NCBI RefSeq assembly: GCF_032678705.1
Contig: NZ_JAVTSS010000001.1
Coordinates: forward strand, 992,001 to 1,056,000
Source: Pedobacter frigiditerrae
Lineage (GTDB): Bacteria > Bacteroidota > Bacteroidia > Sphingobacteriales > Sphingobacteriaceae
Reading direction: 5' to 3'
DNA length: 64,000 bases
Numbering within the stretch: position 1 is the first letter of the stretch; the number at the start of each line of letters is the position of its first letter. This document shows, piece after piece, positions 9,958 through 21,100 of this stretch. The notes under the pieces were generated by a model. The model did not search any database. It was not told where the DNA came from and saw only the letters and a program-made list of their open reading frames with translations. Both the position numbers and the translations under genes were made by a program.

Positions 9958-11961
9958 ATGCAAGTTAGATTAATTACATATTTAAGGATGATGACTGAGT
10001 TAAAAAAGCTCAAAATATTGTTTTTGTTTTTACTATTTATGGCAACCAACATAAAAGTAAATGCTCAATATGTTTTGCTAAAAGCAGATGAAGAATATAA
10101 ACTTTTCAATTACAGTACAGCTATCAAACTGTACACAGAAGCTTATCAAAAGAAAGCTAGTTTACATGCAATAGAGCGTTTAGCAGATTGTTATAGGTTT
10201 ACAAAAGATTACCTGCAAGCAGAAAGTTGGTATGCCTTGTTAACTAAAACTAAAGGTGCCAAACCAGAGGCGTTTTTTTATTATGGCGAAGCATTGCGAA
10301 ATAACTCTAAATACAGTGAAGCTAAAACTCAATATGAAAAATATGCAGAGCTGAAAAAATCATTAGGCATTAATCAAAAGAACTTATTGCTGTTGTCATG
10401 CGATTCGGCTTTGATCTGGATGAAAAATCCAAAACCAATAGTTTTAAATAATGAAAAGGGAGTTAACAGTATTGCAGAAGATTGGGGAAGTGTAATTTAT
10501 CAAAATTCGATAGTTTTTACATCTGATAGAACAAATGTAAAAGTGGAAGATGAGGTAAAAAAAGGGAAACCATTCTTGAAATTTGATGATCCTAACAAAG
10601 CCCCAAGTAAAAAAATATACGCTTGGACTGGGAATAATTATTTAAGATTATATCTTAAAAAAAATGTAGACACAGCAATTCTTTTTCCATTTAATGCAGG
10701 TTCTGAATATCATATTGGTGCTGCAAGTTTCACCAAGGACGAAAAGGAGATGTTTTTTACCTTGACACGTATCCCGAATTTGATAGAGCGTGAAAAGGGA
10801 ATTCCAAAAACTGTGAAAGTAGAAATCTATTCGAGCAAGAAGAAAGATGATGGAACTTGGGGATTACCATCTCCATTTAAATATAATAATGTAAACCTGT
10901 ATTCTGTTGGTGATCCATACATTAGTAGAGATGGTCAATCTTTATATTTTGTATCTGATATGCCAGGCGGAAAAGGAAAAACAGATATTTATGTTTGTCA
11001 TAAAAACCAAGTTGGAGAATGGGGGCAGGCAACTTCAATGGAAGACATAAATACCGAAGGTGCAGAAAGAAGTCCATTTTTTGATGATGACAATAATTTT
11101 TATTTCTCTACTGATGGAAAAGTAGGTATGGGAGGTTTGGATGTATTTAAGGCTCCAAAAAATGGTAAGGACCTTGGCGCAGCCATTAATATGGGGTATC
11201 CATTAAATTCGCCACAAGACGATTTTGCATTTGTATTCAGAAACAAAAAAGAGGGCTTTATTTCATCAGACAGGTTAGGTGGGAGAGGGAGTGATGATAT
11301 TTACAGTTTTGTTGTTAATCCGAACTTAAATTTTAGGCTTGAAGGTATTGCTTTTAATACCAAAACTGGGTTGCCTTTGTCTGATGTAATTGTTAATCTT
11401 AGCAAGGAAGATGGCACCACTTTAAGTGTTCAAACAGATCAAAATGGAAATTATAAATTCGATTTAGAAGAAAATACGCTTTATAATTTAAATGGTGTTA
11501 AAACAGGCTATCGCAATGCGCAGCTAAGTCAGGTAAGCAGTGTTGGTCTTAAACAATCTACCGTTCTTAAAAAGAATCTTTATTTAGATATCATTGATTT
11601 ATTTAAAGAAGTGAGATTGGAAAATATTTACTATGATTTAGATAAAAGTAACATTAGGCCAGATGCTGCAATTGAGTTAGATAAAGTGGCAAGAATATTA
11701 AAGGAAAATCCAACAATTTGGATAGAACTAGGTTCGCATACCGATAGTAGGGCAAGTGATGGTTATAACCTAAAATTGTCTCAGGCAAGGGCAGATGCTG
11801 CAGTAAGTTACATTATCAATAAAGGCATAGATAGGTATAGGATAAGGGCAAAAGGTTACGGCGAAACTAGATTGCTTAACGATTGTAGTAATGGGAAAGA
11901 TTGTACAGAAGAGCAACATCAATTGAATAGAAGAACTGAGATAACGGTTATTAAACAGTAA
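9958..11961 (+). CDS. TPR-PD40-OmpA outer-membrane protein, PorE-like (cassette 1)
   Basis: A 667-residue exported protein with the layout of PorE-type T9SS-associated proteins. It has a signal peptide ending at NAQ, TPR-like helices (about 40-140), a PD40/WD40-like propeller (about 165-460, with VGDPYISRDGQSLYFVSDMPGG and SPFFDDDNNFYFSTDG), a carboxypeptidase-regulatory-like domain (about 465-540) and a peptidoglycan-binding OmpA domain (about 550-667, with IELGSHTDSR and NRRTEI). It probably anchors secreted surface structures to the cell wall. It lies 39 bases after adhesin 1 and 36 bases before a response regulator, suggesting one operon. The start is uncertain: ATG at 9988 or 9991 gives a more standard signal peptide than 9958. 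It is a paralogue of the protein at 26320, but no PorP gene precedes it. Confidence 0.85.
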   Translation: MQVRLITYLRMMTELKKLKILFLFLLFMATNIKVNAQYVLLKADEEYKLFNYSTAIKLYTEAYQKKASLHAIERLADCYRFTKDYLQAESWYALLTKTKGAKPEAFFYYGEALRNNSKYSEAKTQYEKYAELKKSLGINQKNLLLLSCDSALIWMKNPKPIVLNNEKGVNSIAEDWGSVIYQNSIVFTSDRTNVKVEDEVKKGKPFLKFDDPNKAPSKKIYAWTGNNYLRLYLKKNVDTAILFPFNAGSEYHIGAASFTKDEKEMFFTLTRIPNLIEREKGIPKTVKVEIYSSKKKDDGTWGLPSPFKYNNVNLYSVGDPYISRDGQSLYFVSDMPGGKGKTDIYVCHKNQVGEWGQATSMEDINTEGAERSPFFDDDNNFYFSTDGKVGMGGLDVFKAPKNGKDLGAAINMGYPLNSPQDDFAFVFRNKKEGFISSDRLGGRGSDDIYSFVVNPNLNFRLEGIAFNTKTGLPLSDVIVNLSKEDGTTLSVQTDQNGNYKFDLEENTLYNLNGVKTGYRNAQLSQVSSVGLKQSTVLKKNLYLDIIDLFKEVRLENIYYDLDKSNIRPDAAIELDKVARILKENPTIWIELGSHTDSRASDGYNLKLSQARADAAVSYIINKGIDRYRIRAKGYGETRLLNDCSNGKDCTEEQHQLNRRTEITVIKQ

Positions 11962-11997
11962 AGAGGGTAAAGGCTTTTATATAAAATTTAGCAGCTG

Positions 11998-12387
11998 ATG
12001 AAGCAAAAGCAAAAAGTAATGATAATTGATGATAATCTCATCGACCAAATGATTACTGCACATGTGTTAAAAAAAACGTATGAAAAGGGGGATATCATAG
12101 TGATGGAAAGTGCAACAGCGGCGCTTGATTTTTTCAACTCAAATAAAGATGATCTATCAGCGATTCCTTCACTTATTTTATTAGACATAGACATGCCTCT
12201 TATGAATGGGTTTGAGTTTTTGGATAGGTTTAATCTGTATCCAGAAATATTAAAAAACGCTTGTAGAATTGTGGTGATTACTGGTTCTGATATACCCGAA
12301 GATATTGAACTGATGAAGACCTACCCAAATGTTTCGAAACTAATTTTAAAGCCCTTAAACCACAATGAATTAACTCCAGTAATTTAA
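11998..12387 (+). CDS. Single-domain CheY-like response regulator
   Basis: A 129-residue receiver domain with nothing fused to it. The acidic pair Asp11-Asp12, the phosphoacceptor Asp63 (LLDIDMP), Thr95 and Lys118 (LKPL) are all in place, so phosphorylation should be possible. There is no output domain, so it must signal by protein contact, as CheY and many Bacteroidota stand-alone receivers do. It sits 36 bases after the PorE-like gene, ends the cassette 1 operon and is followed by a terminator. No histidine kinase is adjacent. Its position suggests control of, or feedback from, adhesin export, but this is inference from neighbourhood only. Confidence 0.85.
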   Translation: MKQKQKVMIIDDNLIDQMITAHVLKKTYEKGDIIVMESATAALDFFNSNKDDLSAIPSLILLDIDMPLMNGFEFLDRFNLYPEILKNACRIVVITGSDIPEDIELMKTYPNVSKLILKPLNHNELTPVI

Positions 12388-12407
12388 TGCTCTCTAATAC
12401 TCTGCTT

Positions 12408-12438
12408 AAAAGCCTATCGGTAAATGATAGGCTTTTTT
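12408..12438. terminator. Bidirectional terminator after cassette 1
   Basis: A perfect 11-base stem AAAAGCCTATC / GATAGGCTTTT with a 7-base loop and a T-run. It lies between the response regulator and the convergent gene whose stop codon starts at 12437, so it can serve both transcripts. Confidence 0.85.
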
Positions 12439-14965
12439 AGTATTTATTTAGGGTTTGCACGAGCGTATTATCAAATAAGTGCGGGTTGATTTGTTTTGCC
12501 TCCAATAAACAAAGGATTGAATATTTACATTCATTTACTTTATCCTGATCGCCCAAAATTGAATATGCTTTTATCAATATGTAATTGATAAAAACCTTTG
12601 CGATTAAGAACTCTTCATTTACTTGCGTTAGACTATTTTTAGCATAACTGATGGCCATATCGTATTCATTTCTCCTCAGGCTTTGCATTGCCAAAACAGT
12701 ATTAAATAAAATTTTAACATTAAAACTATTGATCTGATTTCTTTGATGATAATAGATTAGTATTTTTTCTAGCTGATCTGGTTTTTTATTTAAAATTGAA
12801 CTCCTTGAGGTTTCTAAAGCTAATACATGTAGAAGATAAGCATTGTAGATCCTCGATTTCTGAAATAATTCTTTGGTTCCTTTAATCATGTTATTTATGA
12901 TTTCTATGGCTGTATGAGAATCGTCTTTAAACCAGTAAACCATAATTAATAATAGTCCAGACATTAAATCATTTGGATTGTCTTTAAATTTAAGGTCATG
13001 TACAATGTCATTAATTCGATCAAATAAGGGATATTGTATGTCTTCTTTTCCATTAAATTTATCAATCATTATTTCAACAATTTGACTTGGATCAACAAGC
13101 ATATTGCTGGTAATAGATCTGTGTTTTAATAATTGATTTTTTCTTTCCTTTAGTTTTTCTAAGTTTAAATTAAGACAATCTGAAAATATTAATGCAGATT
13201 GATAAAAAACAAAAGTATCTTCACTATCAGCAATTTCGCTAAAAATGTTAAGTATCTTTTGGTAAGATTGGTCTGCGAAATCAAGATAAGGCAAAGCATT
13301 TACCATTGCGTTATGCAATTCTGGGCATCTAAATTTATCAATTAAACTTTGGTCAGTACCTATTTTATGTTTAATGTTTTCTGCTAAAAAAGTTATCAAA
13401 TCATTGTGATGATTACTATCTAATTTTAACCAGAGAATGGATTTAATAATATCAAATTTGTTGTCTTTAATTCCTTCAAAAACAGACCATTGCAACAGTG
13501 TATTTTGGTTATGGCCTTTGCACTCGTTCAATATGAAATTAAAATAAGCTTCACTCATTTCATTATCATAAAGTTCCAGTATTTGCTTGAATAAAAAATA
13601 CTCAAAAACATCATTATGAATAAAATGTATGTACTCGGTTGGAATTTCATCAGCATCATTTACTTGTTCTGTAAGGATACCATCGGACAGTAATTCCATG
13701 TATGCATCTCTAAAAATTATTAACTCTTCGAGTAAAAGTTTTTTAGAAATTTTATTCCCCTTTCTGCCATAATCAGTTAGTTTGATGATCTTTTTACAGA
13801 TTACTGTTTTTTCTACAGAATGATTAGATTGAAATATACTTAACATTAAGTATTTAAGTGTAACCTCATGGAATATCAAGTTGCTACTGTATTCATTTTC
13901 TGGATACTCAAGCTTTAATTGATGATAAAAATAGAATTGAAATGGATGCCTTAGTTTTTGGGTATGCTCAGATTCCAAGGATATGGAATTGGAATCGATT
14001 TTATTTAAGATTTGCTCTGTTTCTCCTATAGTTAATGGAGGGACGTTTGAATGATCTTTCTTTTTAAAATAACTGCCTGTAAACCATTTGCTAATTATAA
14101 AACTAGAGTGGCGAATGCTTTCAAAAAAACGTCTCCATGTATAAGATCTGAAGCTAATTACTAATTTAATAGCAGGACTATCTTCTATATCACAGATAAA
14201 TTGTACAATCGTATCGAATAATTTTGGCTTTAAACCATGTTTATTTAAAATCTGAATTATGTCGTCTAAGATGATTACTAGTTTATGCCCTGTTTGGCTA
14301 TGTTGTTCAGTAAAATACTTTATAAGATTTGTTCTAGGAGTTAGGCCCAATAAAACTGCAATATCCTTTGCTAAATCTTGTTTTTCTTGTGATAGATCTA
14401 GTATTTTATCGGCATGTAAAAATAAGATAACATCATCTTTAAACTTAGCTTCAGGTCTTAAAAACATGTTTTCTACCAAATGAGACAATAAGATACTTTT
14501 ACCGTAATCTGCCTGAGAGATAAAAGGAGTGAAGCTAAAATTAGAATGGTAGAAATAGTCAAAATCATGAGTTGCAAATTTTCTTTTTATGGTAAACTCA
14601 TAAGGGATAGTGCAATTGTCTGCTATTCTTTTTATGGTAGCTTCTGAATAAGATTTTGATTTAATAACGAGGTAATCCCACTCTTCAACTTTAGTTAAAG
14701 TAGTCGTTTTAAGCGCCGTTTTAGAAATAGGGTTGTCCTGTTCACTTTCTACAAATGCCAAAAGTGTATTTATGGTATAGGAAGAAAATTGATGTTGAGT
14801 AACCGCAAATCCAAACAATCTTTTTATGGTAGTTACACTAATATTTTTATGCAAAGATTTATTAATCTCCAATGCAATATAACTACAGTCAGATGGACTG
14901 ATGATTTGAATTTTGAGTTTTTGTAAAATTAAATGCCGGAGTTCATTTAATATCAAGTGAGTCAT
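12437..14965 (-). CDS. STAND/NACHT-like P-loop protein with N-terminal HTH-like region (paralogue 1)
   Basis: I do not recognise a named family. Residues 1-75 hold a conserved segment (ISPSDCSYIALEI, NISVTTIKRLFGF) that looks like a small helical, possibly DNA-binding, region. A P-loop-type domain follows. Its Walker A is atypical (SQADYGKS, 150-157, with Ser for the first Gly and Lys156 kept). Walker B is LVIILDD (229-235), a sensor-like Arg follows strand 4 (ISFRS, Arg273), and LRHPFQF resembles the Pro motif of STAND proteins. The rest (about 400-842) is helical and repeat-like, TPR-like at the end. There is no signal peptide or membrane segment, so it is cytoplasmic. It is about 33-40% alike by eye to the protein at 28361. 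It converges on cassette 1 and diverges from adhesin 2 with 196 bases between, so regulation of the adhesins is possible but unproven. Confidence 0.65.
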   Translation of the reverse strand: MTHLILNELRHLILQKLKIQIISPSDCSYIALEINKSLHKNISVTTIKRLFGFAVTQHQFSSYTINTLLAFVESEQDNPISKTALKTTTLTKVEEWDYLVIKSKSYSEATIKRIADNCTIPYEFTIKRKFATHDFDYFYHSNFSFTPFISQADYGKSILLSHLVENMFLRPEAKFKDDVILFLHADKILDLSQEKQDLAKDIAVLLGLTPRTNLIKYFTEQHSQTGHKLVIILDDIIQILNKHGLKPKLFDTIVQFICDIEDSPAIKLVISFRSYTWRRFFESIRHSSFIISKWFTGSYFKKKDHSNVPPLTIGETEQILNKIDSNSISLESEHTQKLRHPFQFYFYHQLKLEYPENEYSSNLIFHEVTLKYLMLSIFQSNHSVEKTVICKKIIKLTDYGRKGNKISKKLLLEELIIFRDAYMELLSDGILTEQVNDADEIPTEYIHFIHNDVFEYFLFKQILELYDNEMSEAYFNFILNECKGHNQNTLLQWSVFEGIKDNKFDIIKSILWLKLDSNHHNDLITFLAENIKHKIGTDQSLIDKFRCPELHNAMVNALPYLDFADQSYQKILNIFSEIADSEDTFVFYQSALIFSDCLNLNLEKLKERKNQLLKHRSITSNMLVDPSQIVEIMIDKFNGKEDIQYPLFDRINDIVHDLKFKDNPNDLMSGLLLIMVYWFKDDSHTAIEIINNMIKGTKELFQKSRIYNAYLLHVLALETSRSSILNKKPDQLEKILIYYHQRNQINSFNVKILFNTVLAMQSLRRNEYDMAISYAKNSLTQVNEEFLIAKVFINYILIKAYSILGDQDKVNECKYSILCLLEAKQINPHLFDNTLVQTLNKY

Positions 14966-15161
14966 TTTTCTGTAAGTAGTTACCTAATATCACGAAGATA
15001 ACATTTAACTCAAAAGAAAATATGGCCTACGGCCACTAATAGCATAATGAATAAAATGAACAAAATAAGCCCGTATTGTTTTTTAATGAACAACTCGAAT
15101 AATACTATTGGCCTATTTGCACCTTAAAATTGTAGTACAATGATCATTAAATCCCTGTCAT

Positions 15162-18100
15162 ATGAAATTGATTTCTACCCTGAATCAACGGTCTATTAGA
15201 TGGACCGCATTTCTCTTGCACCTTTTTTTAATAACGCTAGTCTTTAACGAATCGTATGCGCAAACGAAAATTTATGCAACTACGGCTACGGTTAAATCTG
15301 TGCAAGTAGATAATAAAGACAATGCAACTGATGCGACAAATAGTTTCGCTACGGTTAAGTCTTATGGTGGTGCAGCTTTCGGTATTGGAAAGTATAGTGG
15401 AGAGTTGGAACTTGTTTTTCCTGCAGCTGTACCTGCCAACACAACAACCTTTGTGCGCATTGGCTTTGACCCCGACGTTTTAAATGCACTACTTGGAGGT
15501 AATCTTGGCGGACTGTTGGCTGATGTGGTTGGTGGAGTGGTTTTAGGAAATCATGCTTTTGAAGCTGGCGCTAGAAATGGAGGGACAACAATTGTTTCTG
15601 GAACTAGTTCAAATTCTTTTAGTAATGCCAATTTACGTATTGTTAAAGATGCTGCTGGGTTATTTTATGTAGCTATTACACCAAATCAAATATATGATAG
15701 AGTTTATATAAAAGACATTACTGATGCACTGTTGTTAGGTTCTACTAACCAAACTTTAGTTTATAATGCATTTTATACTTCTGGAATTGATCCGTGTGCA
15801 AATGCTTTTGCAACTGGTTTCGAAGGTAATGGTTTAACCGTTGATGTATTAGGGTTAGGAAAAGCAGGAGTTACCAATCCAGAAAGAGCAATTGATGCTG
15901 ATCAAACCAACTTTTCTGAAATTAGTTTGGGCGCTTTAGGTGTTGCAGGTTCAATTAGTCAGAATATTTATTTCTCTACACTTTCAAATCCTGGCGATGA
16001 GTTTAGTGTACGTTTACGTGTTAACCCTGCTTTAGTTAGTGCAGGTTTGTTAAACAATACAACAATTACTGCATATAATGGAAACACACAGGTGTTTTCT
16101 CAAAATTTAAATTCCTTACTTACACTAGATTTACTTGGATTGTTAAATTCTGGGCAGGCAACAAGCGTACCTTTTGTACCAGGAGCACAATTCAATCGAG
16201 TTCAAATTACCCTTAACTCGCTCTTGAATGTCGGTCTTACACAAACTGTAGATTTATATAGTGTAGTAAGCTCTGCACCACGACCAACGTTTGTAGCACC
16301 ACTGTCTAACGCAATTAATGTTTGTTATAATAATTCAGCAAATCTAGGCGCTACTACAGCATCAACTAATGAGTTGCGTTGGTATGATGTGTCGCTTGGA
16401 GGAACAGTTTTAGCAACTACAGCATATAACGGAACTTATGTAACACCAAACCTAACTACTACTAAAACTTATTATGTAGCTGCTAGAAGAATTGGATGTA
16501 CTTCAGAATCAATTAGGGTACCTATTACTGTAACTGTAAATCCTCAAATGGTTTTGGTTACTACAACCTTATCAAATGCAACCGTAGGTTCTGCCTACTC
16601 TAAACAAATTACAGCCGCAACAGGTGGTACACCAACCTATACTTATGCGTTGGCAGCTGGGAGCACATTGCCAACTGGTTTAGTGCTGTCATCTAGCGGA
16701 CAAATTGGTGGTACACCAACAACAGCTGGAGATTATAATTTCAATATTACTGCTACAGATTCAAAAAACTGTACGGTAACAACGGCTTATACTTTAAAAG
16801 TAACACCTACCTTGGTTCTTGCTCCTGCAACATTACCAAATGGAACTGTTGGAACTTTATATCCAACACAGGTGATACCAGCAGCAACAGGAGGTAGCAC
16901 ACCCTACACTTATGTGGCTACAAATCTTCCTCCAGGCTTATCATTTAATCCAGCTACAAGAGAAATTACTGGCACACCAACAACCTCAGGTCCTTATGTT
17001 GTTAATGTAGTGGCAACAGATGCTGATGGAAATCAGGCAAGTAATAATTACACTATTGTAGTTAAAGACCCATTGGTATTGCCTACATCGCCTTTGGCCG
17101 ATGGAACTGTAGGGATAACTTATGCAACCCAAACTATACTGCCGGCAACTGGTGGTACTGGTCCTTACACCTATAGTGCATTAAACCTCCCTCCAGGATT
17201 GTCATTTAATCCAGCTACAAGAGAGATTACAGGTACGCCTACTACCGCAGGAACTTATGCTATTCCTGTAACGGTTACGGATTCAGAAGGTAGAACAACC
17301 ACTTCTAATTACTCAATTAGAGTTAAGGATCCATTGACTTTGGCTAATCAAACCTTGCCAGACGGAAATGTAAGTGTTGCTTATCCAACTCAAACTTTAC
17401 CAGCCGCGAACGGCGGTGTTGGCCCTTATACCTATGCTGCAATTAATCTTCCTCCGGGATTAAACTTTAATCCTGCAACAAGACAAATTACAGGTACACC
17501 AACTCAGTCTGGAAATTATACCATTACAATGACGGCAACTGATGCAGAATCTAATACCATCAGTAATACTTATGCATTAAAGGTAATTGGTGCACTTTCT
17601 TTACCAACAGCAACCTTACCAAACGGAACTGTGGGTGTCCCATATCCAACTCAAACTTTACCAGCGGTTACTGGTGGTACAGCTCCATATACTTATGTAG
17701 CAACCAACTTGCCTCCTGGGTTAAGTTTTAATACCATAACTAGAGAAATTACTGGCACACCAACAACAGGTGGTGTTTATACTGTTTCATTGAAAGCAAC
17801 CGATGCAAATGGAAATGTAGTAAATACAGATTATAGCATAACAGTAGGTGTTACTGCTCCGGTTGTTGCAAACGCAACTATTTGTAGTGGAACAACTGCA
17901 ACACTAACCGTTAGTAACTTGCAAGCTGGCGTTACCTATAACTGGTATGGCCCAACAGGAAATACGCCTTTAACTACTGGAAATAATGGAACATTTATGA
18001 CTCCAATTGTAAATGCAACCACTACTTTTTATGTAGAAGCGGTATCTGGAACTGCAGTTAGTACACGTACAGCTGTAACGGTTAATATCAATCCAGCGCC

Positions 18101-21100
18101 AAATGCACCAGTAATTACTACAAATAATCAAGTAATTAATAGCGGACAAAGTACTGTTGTTCAGGCTACGGCAAACGCAGGAGAAACCATTAATTGGTAT
18201 GCAAATGCAGCAGGTGGTGCTAGTTTAGCTACTGGTCCGAGTTTTACCACGCCTAACCTTACCACTACTACAACTTATTATGCAGAAACTGTAAACGGAA
18301 CAGGTTGTGTGAGTGCAAGTAGAGCACCAGTAACCATTACTGTATTAAGCGGACCATCAAATCCTAATTGTAATGCAGCAAATAGCCAAAACAGTGGTAT
18401 TACAGGTATTTGCCTTTTATGTAGCATCAGCGGTGCTGGAAACTCTACAGACGCTAACTTGACCAACTTTACTAGAATTACATTAGCAGTAGGGGTTGGC
18501 GCACAAGGTTATCAACGTTTAATATTCCCATCAACAGGTGTTGCAACTGATAGTATTCGCTTAGATTTAGCAACACCTACAGGCTTGTTAGATTTGTCGG
18601 TTTTAGGTGGAGTAACGGTTACTGTAATGAATGGCGGGTCTGTAGTAAATACCTACCAGTTAAATTCGGCATTAATTGATTTAAAATTATTGGGTGGAAA
18701 TCGCTTTAAAGCAACATTCTTGGCAGGTGGTGTATACGATAGGGTAGAAGTTAGATTCAGCGCAACTGTTGCTGCCTTATCTAGTTTAGATATTTATGGT
18801 GCAGAGATTATTTATCCTAAACCAACTGTAGCATCTACAGGTTTAACAATTTGCTCTGGCAGCACTGCTAGTTTATCAGCTACTCCAAACGGAGGGACAA
18901 CATTAACTTGGTACAGTGATGCAGTTGGTGGTAGCGTTTTAGCTAACGGAAATACTTATACAACCCCAGCGTTAACAACTACCACTACTTATTATATTCA
19001 AGTTAGCAAAGCTGGATGCGCAAATGCAGAAAGAGTACCTGTAACGGTTACCGTAACACCTGTTTTAACAGTGCCGGTTGTGGCAGCGGTTCCTTCAACT
19101 TGTGAGGGCTCTACTCGTACTTTAACAGTTACAAGCCCAAATTCTGCAGTTACTTATAATTGGTTTGAAACTGCAGTTGGTGGGCCGTCAATTTTTACAG
19201 GTACCTCATTTACTACACCAGCTTTAACAGCTAATAAAACTTATTATGTAGAAGCATCACAAGCAGGATGTTTAAGTCCTAGTCGTGCAGCGGTTAGCAT
19301 CACAGTTACGCCTCGCCCTGCGGCACCTCAAGTACAATCATCATCTTCTACTGTAAGTCCAGGTCAAACTGCAGTATTAACAGCAAGCTCTGCGGATGCA
19401 AATGTGAATTTCAACTGGTATACAACGGCTAATGGAACAACACCTTTTTATACAGGTTCTACTTTTGTAACACCTCCTTTAAATAGCACAACATCATACT
19501 ATGTTGAAAGCTTTAATACCATTACCGGATGTACTTCTGCTACAAGAATTCAAGTTACGGTTACCGTAGATGGTAGCACACCTGTAAATCCTGTGCCTTG
19601 CGAAGGTGCTGTTTCACAAACAAATGGTGTTACTGGTGTACTTGCAATATTAGCAGGAGTTTCAAATCCAACTTTAGCAATTGATAATGATACTCAAACA
19701 GGTTCTACTTTAGTTATTCCAGTAGGATTAGCAGCTTCTGTTTACCAAAGGCTTACTTTCCCTACAGCCTCAAATGTTGGTGATACCATTCGTGTTTTAA
19801 TCAATTCGCCAAGTAAATTATTATCAGCTTCTGTATTGGGAAGCCTTCAACTTACCACCTTTAATGCTGGTGTAAGTAATAACGATGCATTATTCTCCAA
19901 CAATCCGTTAGTTAACTTAACTCTTTTAAGTGGTAACACACAAGCATTATTAACTATTGTTCCAACTTCTGTTTTCGACCAAGTAGAAGTAAGACTAAAC
20001 TCAGGTTTGGTTGGGGCATTAACATCTTTAAATATCAATTATGCACAACACGTAATTGCTAAACCTGAAGTGGTTGCTGCAAACGTAACAACTTGTGTTG
20101 GTCAAACGGCTGTATTAACAGTTAATAATCCTAAAGCAGGTTTAACCTATAAATGGTATGATGCAGCTGGAGTTTACCAAGCAGGTAAAGACGGAATAAG
20201 TTTTACTACCCCTGCAATTACAGCAGATACTAAATATTTTGTAGCAGCTAGCAATGGTTCTGGTTGCGTAGGTGCAAGAACGGTGGTTAATATTACAGCT
20301 GCTCCGCAACCAACTGTACCTGTATTGGTTTTTGCTAATGTAAATACCTGTGCTGGAAACAACGTATTATTAGAAGTTAAAAACCCTGTTCCAAGTACAA
20401 CTTACAAATGGTACAATGCTGGTGGAACATATCAAGCAGGAATGGATGGAACAAGTTTCACTATTCCAGTAGTTTTAGTTAACACAACTTATTCGGTAGA
20501 AGCGGTTAATAGCTGCGGAACTTCTGCTAGAGCAACGGCTACTATTACGGTTGGTTCTGTGGATGTGCCAATTGTAACGCCTGCAGCAGTTACTGTAAGT
20601 GAAGGCTCTCCTGCAGTGCTTACTGCAAGTTCAAGTACTTCAGGTGCTATATTTAATTGGTATGCAAGCGCAGGATCTGTAGCAATTTTACATACTGGTG
20701 CTACTTATGTAACACCACCTTTAACCATTACCACTACTTATTTTGTAGAAGCAGTTGTTCCAGGACCGTGTCCAGCTTCTGCTCGTGCTTCGGTTACAAT
20801 TACTGTTACTCCTAATGGCACGCCAGTTACTACACCTTGTGGTGCGGCAACTGTAGCATTGGCTGATGGAGTTACTGGTGTAGCTTTATTTGCTGGGGTT
20901 TCAAATCCTAATTTAGCGATTGATAATAACACACAAACTGGTTCAAGTTTATTAATGCCGGTTGGTGCGCTTGGTGCATCAGTGTTCCAAAGAGTTGGTT
21001 TTGCAGGTGGATTATCTCACGTAGGTGATACTTTGAGAGTTAAAATATCTTCACCAGGAAAACTGTTATCATTATCGGTACTTCCAAGTTTAAGTGTAAC

